Origin: a bacterium
GTDB taxonomy: Bacteria > UBP6 > UBA1177
NCBI GenBank assembly: GCA_017538365.1
Contig: JAFYIZ010000032.1
Coordinates: 1 to 64,000 of the forward strand
DNA length: 64,000 nucleotides
Direction: 5' to 3'
Position 1 is the first letter of the stretch; the number at the start of each line of letters is the position of its first letter. The notes beneath the pieces were generated by a model. That model saw only the letters and a list, made by a program, of their open reading frames with translations, was not told the origin of the DNA and did no database searches. Position numbers and translations under genes: made by a program. Shown here one piece after another: positions 8,991 through 17,374 of the stretch.

Positions 8991-9574
8991 GGTGGATTTT
9001 GCTTTTTGCCGTGCTTTTCATCTTTTTTTCAAGTGTTGACATGTCAGCCGCAAAGATGATTGATGCTGAATATTCGGGCATTATCGAAGAAGCGGTGAAA
9101 AAATATCCCTACATTTCGGCAGACGGCAGCAGAAAAATCATTGATCCCGCGCTGATAAAGGCTGTGATTTATGTCGAATCGCGCGGAAAGCCGGATGCAA
9201 AGAGCGGGGCAGGGGCTTACGGACTCACGCAGATAATGCCTCAAACTGCGAAACTTCTGGGCTGCGATTACAAAACTTTGAATGTGCCGGAAAACGCGGT
9301 CGGGTGCTCGGTGAAATTTCTGGCGGCGCTTTTAACTTATAATAAAGGTGACATTACAAAGACGCTTTCGGGCTACAACGGCGGAACTTACTCGACCGAG
9401 ACAAAGCCGACCGAAAAGAATGGAAGGCTCGCTGGAAAAATTTACGAAAATCCTGAAACAAAACGCTATGTTGTGTCGGTTTTAAGAATGTTTGAGTTCT
9501 TCAAAGGCTTTGGAAAAAACGAAAAAATGCAAGTAAAATCAAATATTTGTCTCAGTTTGTGGAAAAAATGTTGA
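8987..9574 (+). CDS. Lytic transglycosylase (SLT fold)
   Basis: Cleaves peptidoglycan glycan strands in the periplasm. An N-terminal hydrophobic signal (WILLFAVLFIFFSSVDMSAA) precedes an SLT domain with DPALIKAVIYVESRGKPDAK (catalytic Glu in ES), GAYGLTQIMPQTAKLLG and LSGYNGGTYS. At 195 residues it is the small, VirB1-like size. There is no ATG at the front: TTG 8987 overlaps the previous stop, and TTG 8999 has GAGGTGG before it, so the true start could be either. The pairing with the preceding helical exported protein suggests local wall remodelling for an envelope machine. The 3' end contains the promoter of the tRNA-Val operon. Confidence 0.82.
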   Translation: MRWILLFAVLFIFFSSVDMSAAKMIDAEYSGIIEEAVKKYPYISADGSRKIIDPALIKAVIYVESRGKPDAKSGAGAYGLTQIMPQTAKLLGCDYKTLNVPENAVGCSVKFLAALLTYNKGDITKTLSGYNGGTYSTETKPTEKNGRLAGKIYENPETKRYVVSVLRMFEFFKGFGKNEKMQVKSNICLSLWKKC

Positions 9575-9599
9575 CATCAGTGTCGGATTTGATTATAAA
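9571..9599 (+). promoter_or_regulatory. Promoter of the tRNA-Val/thrS translation operon
   Basis: TTGACA (9571-9576), 17-bp spacer, TATAAA (9594-9599): near-consensus sigma-70 promoter, 26 bp before the tRNA-Val 5' end. The -35 box lies inside the end of the lytic transglycosylase gene. Confidence 0.8.
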
Positions 9600-9625
9600 G
9601 CGCGGCAATTTTCTTGTTCATGTGT

Positions 9626-9700
9626 GGGCTCGTAGCTCAGCGGGAGAGCACTGCTTTGACGTAGCAGGGGTCAGTGGTTCGATCCCACTCGGGCCTACCA
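9626..9700 (+). tRNA. tRNA-Val (anticodon GAC)
   Basis: Cloverleaf visible: acceptor GGGCTCG/CGGGCCT (with G-U pairs), D arm GCTC/GAGC, anticodon stem CTGCT/AGCAG around loop TTGACGT (anticodon GAC), T arm AGTGG-TTCGATC-CCACT, discriminator A and encoded CCA. It is the first gene of the thrS transcript, 19 nt before the thrS ATG, so processing of the tRNA 3' end also frees the thrS leader. Confidence 0.95.
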
Positions 9701-9719
9701 TGTTTCTTTTGAGGTTGAT

Positions 9720-11633
9720 ATGTTTGAAGTAATACTTCCCGACGGGAATAAAATCGAATCCGAAATTTCTGAAAACTGGTTATCGTTCATAAAGCGTGTA
9801 ATAGGCGAAGGTCTTGCCAAAGCGGCAGTTGCCGTTTCGATAAACGACAAGCTCGTCGATGTTACCGCTGAAGTCGAATCGGGCAATATGTCGGTCATCA
9901 CGATGAAGATGCCTGAAGGTGTTGCAATCATGCGCCACTCCGCATCACACATCATGGCTGACGCAGTCCAGAAACTTTTTCCGGGCACGAAAGTCACGAT
10001 CGGTCCTTCGATAGAGAACGGTTTTTATTACGATTTTGATTCACCCCACCGTTTTTCGGTAGATGATTTCGAAGCTATCGAAAAGAAGATGGCCGAAATC
10101 GTAAAAGGCAAATTTCCTTTTATGAGAAAGGTCGTCACAAAAGAAGCGGCAATCGAGCTTTTCACCAAAATGGGTGAAAATTATAAGGTCGAAATCATTG
10201 AAGATTTGGGCGAACCGTTTGTTTCTCTCTACTACCACGGCGATTTTGTTGATCTCTGTCGCGGTCCTCACGTTCCGAACACCGGTTTTGTAAAGGCTTT
10301 CAAACTTATGTCGGTAGCAGGTGCGTACTGGAGAGGAGATGAAAACAGAAATATGCTTCAGAGAATCTATGCGACGGCGTTTCCGAACAAGGAATCTCTG
10401 GACGAATATCTCAAGATGCTCGAAGAAGCGAAAGAGAGAGACCACAGAAAAATCGGTGCAGACCTTGATCTGTTCGCATTTTCCGAAAATGTCGGCGGCG
10501 GACTCGTTCTCTGGACTCCGAACGGCGGCATAGTCAGAACGGTCATCGAGAATTTCTGGAGAAAACAGCACGTAAGAAACGGATATAACCTGGTTTTCAC
10601 TCCGCACATCGGAAGAAGCCTTCTCTGGGAAACGAGCGGACACCTCGGTTTCTACAAAGACGGAATGTACAATCCGATGGATATAGACGGCGAAGATTAT
10701 TACGTAAAACCGATGAACTGCCCGTTCCACGTAATGCTCTACAAGAGAAAAAAATGGAGCTATCGTGAATTCCCGTTCAGATGGGCTGAACTCGGCACGG
10801 TTTACAGATATGAAAAATCGGGAACTCTCAACGGTTTGAAGCGTGTCCGCGGGTTCACACAGGACGATGCGCACCTTTTCTGCAGGCTTGACCAGCTTGA
10901 AGACGAGATCAAACGCGTTCTCGATTTCTCACTTTTCATGCTGAAGAGTTTTGAATTCGAAAGTTTCAAACTTTTCCTCAGCACCCGTCCGAAAGAGTAT
11001 GTCGGCGAGATCGAAGTCTGGAACAAGGCTGAAGGCGCTTTGAAAGATGTTCTCGAAGCATCAGGACTTCCTTGGGAAATTCAGGAAGGCGACGGCGCGT
11101 TCTACGGTCCGAAAATCGATATAAACATCACAGATTCGATCGGCAGACTGTGGCAGCTTTCGACGGTTCAGGTCGATTTCAACCTGCCGGAAAGATTCGA
11201 TATTTCCTATGTCGGCGAAGACGGTCAGGAACATCGTCCGATCATGCTTCACAGGGCTCTGCTCGGTTCGATAGAGCGTTTCTTCGGTGTTCTTATCGAG
11301 CACTTCAAAGGCGCTTTCCCGATGTGGCTCGCTCCGGTTCAGGTCGCAGTTCTTCCGGTTTCCGAAAAACATGCTGAAACTGCTGATAAATTCATTCAGA
11401 AACTTGTCGAAACCGGAATCAGAGTCAAACTTGACGACAGAAACGAAAAAGTTGGATATAAAATTCGCGAATGGTCTGTTCAGAAAGTTCCTTACATCGT
11501 TGTAATAGGCGACAACGAAGCCGATCTCAAGACAATCACTGTCAGAAAGAGAGGCGGAGAACAGGAAACTTTTGCAACGGAAGATTTCCTTGCTAAGTTG
11601 AACTCTGAAAATTACAACGGAGTCTACTATTGA
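9720..11633 (+). CDS. thrS: Threonyl-tRNA synthetase
   Basis: Charges tRNA-Thr. The 637-residue product has an N-terminal TGS domain (MFEVILPDGNKIESE), the editing domain with HSASHIMADAVQKLFPG and the Cys in VDLCRGPHVPNTG, the class II catalytic core (zinc Cys in MNCPFHVMLYK; motif 2 RWAELGTVYRYEKSG and VRGFTQDDAHLFC; motif 3 LHRALLGSIERFFG), and an anticodon-binding domain (LDDRNEKVGYKIREW). ATG 9720 has TGAGGTTG before it. The stop overlaps the infC start. No operator-like tRNA mimic is evident; the real tRNA-Val precedes it. Confidence 0.97.
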   Translation: MFEVILPDGNKIESEISENWLSFIKRVIGEGLAKAAVAVSINDKLVDVTAEVESGNMSVITMKMPEGVAIMRHSASHIMADAVQKLFPGTKVTIGPSIENGFYYDFDSPHRFSVDDFEAIEKKMAEIVKGKFPFMRKVVTKEAAIELFTKMGENYKVEIIEDLGEPFVSLYYHGDFVDLCRGPHVPNTGFVKAFKLMSVAGAYWRGDENRNMLQRIYATAFPNKESLDEYLKMLEEAKERDHRKIGADLDLFAFSENVGGGLVLWTPNGGIVRTVIENFWRKQHVRNGYNLVFTPHIGRSLLWETSGHLGFYKDGMYNPMDIDGEDYYVKPMNCPFHVMLYKRKKWSYREFPFRWAELGTVYRYEKSGTLNGLKRVRGFTQDDAHLFCRLDQLEDEIKRVLDFSLFMLKSFEFESFKLFLSTRPKEYVGEIEVWNKAEGALKDVLEASGLPWEIQEGDGAFYGPKIDINITDSIGRLWQLSTVQVDFNLPERFDISYVGEDGQEHRPIMLHRALLGSIERFFGVLIEHFKGAFPMWLAPVQVAVLPVSEKHAETADKFIQKLVETGIRVKLDDRNEKVGYKIREWSVQKVPYIVVIGDNEADLKTITVRKRGGEQETFATEDFLAKLNSENYNGVYY

Positions 11634-12184
11634 TGAAGCCTGCTAAGCCGGAATCAGGCAATTCGGCACAGCCTGCACCTGGTCTTGTAAACGAGACCAT
11701 AAAATCACCAACGATGCGGGTGGTTGCTCCCACGGGCGAAGTGCTGGGTGTTCTTACAAAACGGGAAGCTTTGGAAAAAGCTAGAGAATTTGGGCTGGAT
11801 CTCGTCTGTGTTTCCCCAAACACGGATCCTGTAGTATGTAAGATAATGGATTTCGGAAAGCATCTTTACAAGTTAAAGAAAAAAGCCAAAAAAGCTAAGG
11901 CAAATCAGGTGGTTGTTGAAATTAAAGAGCTTAAGATCCGTCCGAACACCGATACTCACGACCTTATGACGAAAGTCCGTCAGGCCAAAAAGTTTCTTGA
12001 GGACGGAAACAAGGTCAAATTCACTGTTTTTTTCAGAGGCAGAGAAATCATGTTTGCTGAAAAAGCGTTGGAAAATCTTAACATTATTGTTAAGGAACTC
12101 GGCGGAGAAGATGAGCTCGCGATAGAATTGGATAGTGTTGTTAAAAATAAAAAAATGACAATGTTGGTAGCGCAAAAAAATTAA
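11633..12184 (+). CDS. infC: Translation initiation factor IF-3
   Basis: Binds the 30S subunit and checks start-codon pairing. The 183-residue protein carries a short disordered N-terminus, the N-domain (VLGVLTKREALEKAREFGLD, VCKIMDFGKHLYK), a basic linker, and the C-domain (KELKIRPNTDTHDLMTK, VKFTVFFRGREI). The ATG at 11633 overlaps the thrS stop by one base (TGATG). Many bacteria use AUU or other rare starts here for self-regulation; an in-frame TTG immediately before the ATG could be used, but the ATG is the simple choice. Followed by rpmI and rplT in the classic order. Confidence 0.95.
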   Translation: MKPAKPESGNSAQPAPGLVNETIKSPTMRVVAPTGEVLGVLTKREALEKAREFGLDLVCVSPNTDPVVCKIMDFGKHLYKLKKKAKKAKANQVVVEIKELKIRPNTDTHDLMTKVRQAKKFLEDGNKVKFTVFFRGREIMFAEKALENLNIIVKELGGEDELAIELDSVVKNKKMTMLVAQKN

Positions 12185-12196
12185 GGAGAATTTGTT

Positions 12197-12394
12197 ATGC
12201 CGAAAATGAAAACTAATAGAGCTGCTGCGAAAAGAATCAAATCGAACGGCAGCGGTAAATTGAAAAGATGGCATCCTTTCAAAAGCCACATCCTTACGAA
12301 AAAAACCCGCAAGAGAAAAAGAGATCTGAGAAAGGGCGCATACATCGAAACATGCGATATGCCGCAGATGAAGAAACTTCTTCCGTATCTTTAA
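12197..12394 (+). CDS. rpmI: Ribosomal protein bL35
   Basis: A 65-residue basic protein: [40 protein letters not shown]. Full family length. SD AAGGAGAA before ATG. Placed between infC and rplT as usual. In many bacteria L20 represses this pair by binding the mRNA; I did not find a clear L20-binding structure in the 12-nt infC-rpmI gap. Confidence 0.97.
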   Translation: MPKMKTNRAAAKRIKSNGSGKLKRWHPFKSHILTKKTRKRKRDLRKGAYIETCDMPQMKKLLPYL

Positions 12395-12406
12395 TAGGAG
12401 ACAGAA

Positions 12407-12757
12407 ATGAGAGTAAAAAGAGGATTTAAAGCCAATAGAAGAAGAGCTACGATACTCAAAGCCGCAAAAGGCAACTATATGGCAAGATCGAGAAGATACA
12501 GAGTTGCCAAGGAAACCGTAGAAAGAGGCTGGGCGTATGCGTTCGCTCACAGAAAACTTAAAAAGAGAGATTTCAGAAAACTCTGGATTACGAGAATCAA
12601 TTCCGCAGTCAGAGAAAGAGGTCTTTCATACTCGAAATTCATGGATATGATTCATAAGGCAAATATTGACATTGACAGAAAGGTTCTTGCTTACCTCGCA
12701 GCTGAAGATCCGAAAGCTTTCGACAGAATCATAGAAGAAGCTAAAGGCGTTAACTGA
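12407..12757 (+). CDS. rplT: Ribosomal protein bL20
   Basis: A 116-residue large-subunit protein needed early in 50S assembly; often autorepressor of the infC-rpmI-rplT operon. The sequence opens MRVKRGFKANRRRATILKAA and continues KRDFRKLWITRINSAVRERG, SYSKFMDMIHKANIDIDRKV. SD TAGGAGAC before ATG. Confidence 0.97.
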   Translation: MRVKRGFKANRRRATILKAAKGNYMARSRRYRVAKETVERGWAYAFAHRKLKKRDFRKLWITRINSAVRERGLSYSKFMDMIHKANIDIDRKVLAYLAAEDPKAFDRIIEEAKGVN

Positions 12758-12773
12758 TTAATTGGGGGAAAAA

Positions 12774-13058
12774 ATGAGTGTAACAAAAGTTGAACTTGCA
12801 GATTTCGTTTACGAGCAGATGAAAATCGATAAAAAATATGCATCGGAACTCGTTGATATGTTCTTCGAAGAGCTGAAAGACACTCTTGCAAAAGACGGCG
12901 AGATCCAGCTCAGCGGTTTCGGCAAATTCACCGTTAAGGAAAAGAAAGAGAGAAGAGGACGCAATCCTCAGACCAAAAAACCCTTGACGATCAGCAAAAG
13001 AAGAGTTGCGACTTTCCATCACAGTCAGGTGCTGAAAGACAGGCTCAACAACAAGTAA
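12774..13058 (+). CDS. ihfA: IHF/HU-family DNA-bending protein
   Basis: A 94-residue HU/IHF-fold protein that bends DNA in the nucleoid. It has the family core (VELADFVYEQMKIDKKYASE, GEIQLSGFGKFTVKEK, RRGRNPQTKKPLTISKRRVA), with the Pro-containing beta arm 'GRNPQT'. The position after rplT is where ihfA sits in many genomes, usually after pheST, which is missing here; HU-type function cannot be excluded. GGGGGAA precedes ATG 12774, better than the in-frame TTG 12762. Confidence 0.85.
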   Translation: MSVTKVELADFVYEQMKIDKKYASELVDMFFEELKDTLAKDGEIQLSGFGKFTVKEKKERRGRNPQTKKPLTISKRRVATFHHSQVLKDRLNNK

Positions 13059-13075
13059 GTTGTTCCTTATAAGGT

Positions 13076-13153
13076 CGGGATGTAGCGCAGTCTGGGTAGC
13101 GTACCTGAATGGGGTTCAGGTGGTCGCTGGTTCAAATCCAGTCATCCCGACCA
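13076..13153 (+). tRNA. tRNA-Pro (anticodon GGG)
   Basis: Cloverleaf visible: acceptor CGGGATG/CATCCCG, anticodon stem CCTGA/TCAGG around loop ATGGGGT (anticodon GGG), T arm GCTGG-TTCAAAT-CCAGT (terminal pair weak), A discriminator and encoded CCA. It lies 17 nt after the ihfA-like stop and 13 nt before the surE ATG, inside the same transcription unit. Confidence 0.94.
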
Positions 13154-13166
13154 TTTTTTGTTTATA

Positions 13167-13943
13167 ATGACTAAAAAGATTTTTCTTACAAACGATGACG
13201 GAATTTATGCCGCAGGTTTGTCGGCTTTGGAAAATTCGGCGTCGAAGAGAAATCTTTCCTGCTTTATTTCCGCACCGCTAAACGAACAGAGCGGAGCCGG
13301 TCATTCGATAACTCTGGGTTCTCCTCTCAGAGTTTCAAAGTTTTCTGAAAATCGTTTTGCCGTTCACGGAACGCCGACCGATGCAGTCTATATCGGTTTA
13401 AACGCTTTGATGGGGGAAAAGCCTCTTTTTGCCGTTTCCGGCATTAATAAAGGGGGAAATTTAGGTGACGATATAACTTATTCCGGCACTGTTTCGGCTG
13501 CAATGGAAACTTTTTACGACGGAATAACTTCGTTTGCCGTTTCTCTTTACATCACCGATTTCGCAGCGTTCAAAAACGAGACTTTTGCAGTATGCGCCGA
13601 TTTCTTTTTTGATGAAATTCTTCCGGAAATTGAAAAAAAGATAGGAAAATCCGAGCTTTACGAAAACCCTAAACTTTTTAATATCAACATTCCGGAAACT
13701 ATCGCAAAGTCTGGCAAAGTTCCGATAAAATGGACTCCTTTCGGCAAAAGACTCTACGGTGGCGACGTTTTAAAACGGGTCGATCCGCGCGGAAAAGAGT
13801 ATTATTGGATCGGCGGCGACCAGTTCGGTTTTGCCGATATTGACGGCAGCGACTGTCACGAAATAAGACGCGGTTGTGCGACTATAACACCGGTCTCGCT
13901 TGATTTTACCGATGAAAAAACTCTCGAAAAAATAAGAGGTTAA
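13167..13943 (+). CDS. surE: 5'-nucleotidase SurE
   Basis: Metal-dependent 5'(3')-nucleotidase acting on nucleoside monophosphates in stationary-phase survival. Motifs: FLTNDDGIYAAGLSALE (metal Asp-Asp), APLNEQSGAGHSIT, HGTPTDAVYIGL, SGINKGGNLGDDITYSGTVS. About 258 residues, normal for SurE. ATG 13167 is only 13 nt after the tRNA-Pro CCA and no SD can be seen, so tRNA processing would leave an almost leaderless mRNA; TTG 13158 in frame is an alternative. Confidence 0.93.
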   Translation: MTKKIFLTNDDGIYAAGLSALENSASKRNLSCFISAPLNEQSGAGHSITLGSPLRVSKFSENRFAVHGTPTDAVYIGLNALMGEKPLFAVSGINKGGNLGDDITYSGTVSAAMETFYDGITSFAVSLYITDFAAFKNETFAVCADFFFDEILPEIEKKIGKSELYENPKLFNINIPETIAKSGKVPIKWTPFGKRLYGGDVLKRVDPRGKEYYWIGGDQFGFADIDGSDCHEIRRGCATITPVSLDFTDEKTLEKIRG

Positions 13944-13944
13944 A

Positions 13945-14907
13945 ATGGAAAAGCTCACTTTTAAAAAGGCACTTATGGCTACTCCGGGGCCGAATTCCTG
14001 GAAAGAGGCGATAATTCTTGCAATAACTGGGCTCTGCATGGGAGCTGCAAACGTCATTCCCGGCGTTTCGGGCGGAACGATCGCGCTTATCGCGGGAATC
14101 TATCAGAAACTTCTTGCCGCGATCAAATCTTTTGACGCCGAATGCGTGAAAAAGCTGCTTTCTTTCGATATCAAAGGAGCGGTTGCGCACCTCCACACCC
14201 GTTTTCTTGCAGTTCTTTTCTTCGGTGTCGCCGTTGCGATAGTTTCGCTAGCGCACATTATGAAATTTTTGCTCAACGAGTGCCCCGAGCCGACATACAG
14301 CCTTTTTTACGGTCTTATCGCTGCTTCGATCTATGTCGTCGGCAAAACGATAAAATGGCGTATTCCCGAAGTTATTTCGATACTTGCAGGAACTGTCGCG
14401 GCTTATTTCCTGGTCGGGCTCATTCCGGTTGAGACTCCGAACGGCCTCTGGTTCATTTTCCTCTGCGGCGTTCTCAGCATCTGCGCGATGATCCTTCCCG
14501 GCATAAGCGGTGCTTTCATTCTGCTTGTCCTCAAAAAGTATGAATACATCATCGAGGCTGTTAAAAATCCGTTCAGCTTGAACAGCATTCTTGTCCTCGT
14601 TGTTTTCTGCATCGGCTGCGGCGCAGGTCTCATCGGATTTTCGCGCTTTTTCAACTGGCTTCTGACCAAATGGCATTCCGTGACGCTTGCGTTTCTCACC
14701 GGTCTCATGGCTGGTTCGCTGCGCAGCATCTGGCCGTGGAAAGGCGAAGCCGTTGTTGAAATTGTCAGCGGAAAGGAGAAAATCGTGTCTCAGGCGAATG
14801 TCTTTCCGGAAAGTTTCGGCGGATATTTTTTCCTCTGCATCGCACTTATGATTGTAGGTGTCGTTTTGATAGTCGTCCTTGACAGAATTTCGGAAAAACA
14901 CGGATAA
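13945..14907 (+). CDS. DUF368 membrane protein (PopT-type polyprenyl-phosphate transporter)
   Basis: A polytopic inner-membrane protein of 320 residues with about eight to ten hydrophobic segments. The two DUF368 hallmarks are GLCMGAANVIPGVSGGTIAL near the N-terminus and ILPGISGAFILLVLKKYEYI in the centre, an inverted-repeat arrangement. DUF368 proteins (PopT) have been reported to recycle undecaprenyl phosphate across the membrane for wall synthesis; that role here is inferred from family. It starts 1 nt after surE. Confidence 0.87.
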   Translation: MEKLTFKKALMATPGPNSWKEAIILAITGLCMGAANVIPGVSGGTIALIAGIYQKLLAAIKSFDAECVKKLLSFDIKGAVAHLHTRFLAVLFFGVAVAIVSLAHIMKFLLNECPEPTYSLFYGLIAASIYVVGKTIKWRIPEVISILAGTVAAYFLVGLIPVETPNGLWFIFLCGVLSICAMILPGISGAFILLVLKKYEYIIEAVKNPFSLNSILVLVVFCIGCGAGLIGFSRFFNWLLTKWHSVTLAFLTGLMAGSLRSIWPWKGEAVVEIVSGKEKIVSQANVFPESFGGYFFLCIALMIVGVVLIVVLDRISEKHG

Positions 14908-14910
14908 TTA

Positions 14911-15615
14911 TTGAATTTTTTGTTGGAGATAACTTTGAGGGAACACTCATTTGTTACGAATTATCTGAATAATCCTTACTCTTCGGTGCTTTCGGTTTCG
15001 GGAAACACGAAGGTCATAACGGCGCTTTCGCTTGATTTCAAAGTTCCTCCGCACGTAAAAAGCGGCGGCTGGCTCACGGCAGAATATTCGCTTCTTCCCG
15101 GCTCGACAAATGTCAGAAGTGCCCGTGAAAGGACAAAGATTTCAGGTAGAACTGCAGAAATCCAGCGTCTGATAGGGCGCTCGCTCAGGATGGCTGTTGA
15201 TCTCGAAAAAATTCCCGGAATCACGATGCTTATCGACTGCGATGTTCTGGAAGCAGACGGTGGAACGCGCACCGCTTCGGTAAACGGCGGAATGCTTGCG
15301 GTAGCGCTTGCATGCAGAAAGCTGGTCGAAGAAGGCGCAGTTCCCGAAAATCCGCTTAAAAACTGGATCGGAGCCATAAGCGGCGGCGTTATTGACGGCG
15401 AAGTCGTGATCGATCTGGACTATGAAAAAGATTCCCGCGCAGATACCGATTTTAATTTTGTTTTTTCTGAAAACGGCAATATAATCGAACTTCAGGGAAC
15501 AGCCGAGAGAGTTCCTCTCGACGATGCAAGGTTCTTTGAATTGTTGAATAAATCACGTGAAAATGTGAAAGAGATTATAGCTGAAATGAAATCAATCGCA
15601 GGATTTGCAAAATGA
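14911..15615 (+). CDS. rph: Ribonuclease PH
   Basis: Phosphorolytic 3'-5' exoribonuclease trimming tRNA 3' ends. Family motifs: SVLSVSGNTKVITALSLDFK, GWLTAEYSLLPGSTNVRSAR, GRTAEIQRLIGRSLRMAVDL, DCDVLEADGGTRTASVNGG, ELQGTAERVPLDDARF. The usual N-terminal RxDGR element before 'xITLR' is absent, and no ATG is available. TTG 14911 keeps the ITLRE strand; TTG 14935 has the better SD (TTGGAG) but cuts it. The length of 234 (or 226) residues is slightly short for the family. The stop overlaps the next ATG (ATGA). Confidence 0.9.
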   Translation: MNFLLEITLREHSFVTNYLNNPYSSVLSVSGNTKVITALSLDFKVPPHVKSGGWLTAEYSLLPGSTNVRSARERTKISGRTAEIQRLIGRSLRMAVDLEKIPGITMLIDCDVLEADGGTRTASVNGGMLAVALACRKLVEEGAVPENPLKNWIGAISGGVIDGEVVIDLDYEKDSRADTDFNFVFSENGNIIELQGTAERVPLDDARFFELLNKSRENVKEIIAEMKSIAGFAK

Positions 15616-16622
15616 TCATTGTTGTAAAAAAGGGAACAAACGAAGAATTTTTGGACAATATAAGAGAGACGCTCACGGCGAACGGAATGTCTTTCTATGT
15701 TCTGCAGGGTTCGAGCTATGTGCTTATTCCCGTTACCGGAGATCTTACGACTTCCGATGTCGGACGTTTCAAGTCTCTGCCCGGAGTAGAACGGATAATC
15801 AACATTTCGAAACCTTATTACATGGCGTCCAAACATTATCGTGAAAAAAGCGTCGTCGACTTGGGTGACGGTGTTTCAATCGGCGAAGATTTTACAATAA
15901 TGTCAGGGCCTTGCAGCGTTGAAAGTGCAGATTCCCTTGATAAAATAGCGGCTTTTCTTTCAGGTTTGGGAGTCAAAATCCTTCGCGGCGGCACGTTCAA
16001 AATGAGGACTTCGCCTTATTCTTTCCAGGGTTTGGGCGAAAACGGCGTTAAAATCCTGAATGAGACTGCCAAAAGATACAATATGAAATCTGTTTCCGAG
16101 ATAGTTGACGTCAGACACATTGATCTTTTCGAGCAGTATATCGACATCATTCAGGTCGGTGCGAGAAACATGATGAATTTTGCCCTTCTCAAAGAGCTCG
16201 GAAAGTGCAGCAAGCCGATCCTGCTCAAGCGTTCGGCAAATGCGACGATTGACGAATTTCTGTCGAGTGCCGAATACATCATGGCGGAAGGTAACGAAAA
16301 CATCATTCTCTGTGAGCGCGGAATCACTTCGTTCGACGATTCGACGCGCGGCATCGTGAATATTGCGGCTATCCCGATAATAAAAGGTTTAACGCATCTT
16401 CCGCTGATTCTGGACCCGTCGCACAGTGTCGGCAATTTCAAGTATGTTCCGGTCGTTTCTGAAGCGGCTGTCGTTTTAGGAGCTGACGGTCTTATTATTG
16501 AAACCCATTACAATCCGACAAATGCTCTTTCTGACGGTTTCCAGTCTCTGAATTTCGAACATTTCGAATCGATGTATAGGAAGATTCTCAAACTTCGCGA
16601 ATTTAAAAAAGAAAATCTTTAA
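15612..16622 (+). CDS. aroF: 3-deoxy-7-phosphoheptulonate (DAHP) synthase, type I-beta
   Basis: First step of the shikimate pathway: phosphoenolpyruvate plus erythrose 4-phosphate to DAHP. The 336 residues comprise an N-terminal ferredoxin-like regulatory domain (MIIVVKKGTNEEFLDNIRET, residues 1-75) and a TIM barrel (FTIMSGPCSVESADSLDKIA, LRGGTFKMRTSPYSFQGLG, IIQVGARNMMNFALLKELG, PILLKRSANATIDEFLSSAE, LPLILDPSHSVGNF). The regulatory domain suggests feedback by an aromatic product such as Tyr or Phe. The ATGA overlap couples it to rph. It ends only 5 nt from a convergent gene with no terminator between. Confidence 0.94.
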   Translation: MIIVVKKGTNEEFLDNIRETLTANGMSFYVLQGSSYVLIPVTGDLTTSDVGRFKSLPGVERIINISKPYYMASKHYREKSVVDLGDGVSIGEDFTIMSGPCSVESADSLDKIAAFLSGLGVKILRGGTFKMRTSPYSFQGLGENGVKILNETAKRYNMKSVSEIVDVRHIDLFEQYIDIIQVGARNMMNFALLKELGKCSKPILLKRSANATIDEFLSSAEYIMAEGNENIILCERGITSFDDSTRGIVNIAAIPIIKGLTHLPLILDPSHSVGNFKYVPVVSEAAVVLGADGLIIETHYNPTNALSDGFQSLNFEHFESMYRKILKLREFKKENL

Positions 16623-16627
16623 ATATT

Positions 16628-17374
16628 TCAGTATTTCCTGGGTTTCGGTCTCGGCGGAGGCGGCGGAAGATTACCCGGATTTTCGTCAATTATGCCGTTG
16701 CAGTTGTTGTCAAGTCTGTCGAAATGCTCATAAGCTCCCGGATAAATTTCGGGGTTGTTGTCGTTGCAGTCGCCGGTTTTTTCGGCTCTGAAAATGCCGT
16801 CAGCCTTGCATAGACATTTGCTGTCATCGCCGATTCCGAATCCGTCGCCGTCGCTGTCGCGGTAGAACGGTCTGCAGTTTGCGACATTTTCACCTTCGTC
16901 AACGATGCCGTTACAGTTGTCGTCAAGTTCGTTGCATATCTCTTTTGCGTCGGGGTGGATTTTCGGATTGCTGTCGTTGCAGTCGCCTCTTTCGAGTGCG
17001 CGGAAATCGCCTTCCGATACGCACAGGCAGCGGTATTCGTCGGTTCCGAATCCGTCGTAGTCTTTATCTTTGTAGTATCTGTTGCAGTCTTTTGCGTTTT
17101 CAGGATCAACAATGCCGTCGCAGTTGTCGTCAATTCCGTTGCAGAGTTCTTCCGCTTTAGGGTTTACGTAGCGGTTGTTGTCGTTACAGTCGCCGCCTTT
17201 GCGCGAGTATCCTGTCTGAATATCGTCGTCGTCGGAACATTCATAGTCGAAAACCGCTTTTTCACTGCCGAAGCCGTCACCGTCGCGGTCAACAAAGAGA
17301 ACGCATTTTGCCGAAACCGGAAGGAACACGCCCAAAATTGCGACAGAGAGAAAAATTTTTGCCGGATTCATCAT
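16628..17374 (-). CDS. Secreted MopE-like protein with Asp/Cys metal-binding repeats
   Basis: A 248-residue exported protein (signal around IFLSVAILGVFLPVSA) built from three copies of about 62 residues: GDCNDNN..P.A.E.CN..DDNCDGIVD, preceded by DRDGDGFG and a CLC or Cys pair. This is the 'putative metal-binding motif' repeat of MopE and many myxobacterial surface proteins; the D-x-D-G-D-G-F loops look like calcium sites. It ends in a Pro-rich tail (PPPPPRPKPRKY). The start overlaps the stop of the upstream YkgJ-like gene (ATGA), so the two are coupled. The role is presumably surface calcium or metal binding; not established. Confidence 0.8.
   Translation of the reverse strand: MMNPAKIFLSVAILGVFLPVSAKCVLFVDRDGDGFGSEKAVFDYECSDDDDIQTGYSRKGGDCNDNNRYVNPKAEELCNGIDDNCDGIVDPENAKDCNRYYKDKDYDGFGTDEYRCLCVSEGDFRALERGDCNDSNPKIHPDAKEICNELDDNCNGIVDEGENVANCRPFYRDSDGDGFGIGDDSKCLCKADGIFRAEKTGDCNDNNPEIYPGAYEHFDRLDNNCNGIIDENPGNLPPPPPRPKPRKY

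Noticed and set aside
9600-9720. T-box or thrS operator-like leader
   Set aside because: The structured RNA before thrS is a complete tRNA-Val gene with encoded CCA; no antiterminator or specifier loop is seen.
11620-11640. AUU start for infC as in E. coli
   Set aside because: The ATT at 11629 is out of frame; an ATG overlapping the thrS stop is in the correct frame.
16620-16630. Terminator between the convergent DAHP synthase and MopE-like genes
   Set aside because: Only 5 nt separate the stops and no hairpin with T-run is visible.
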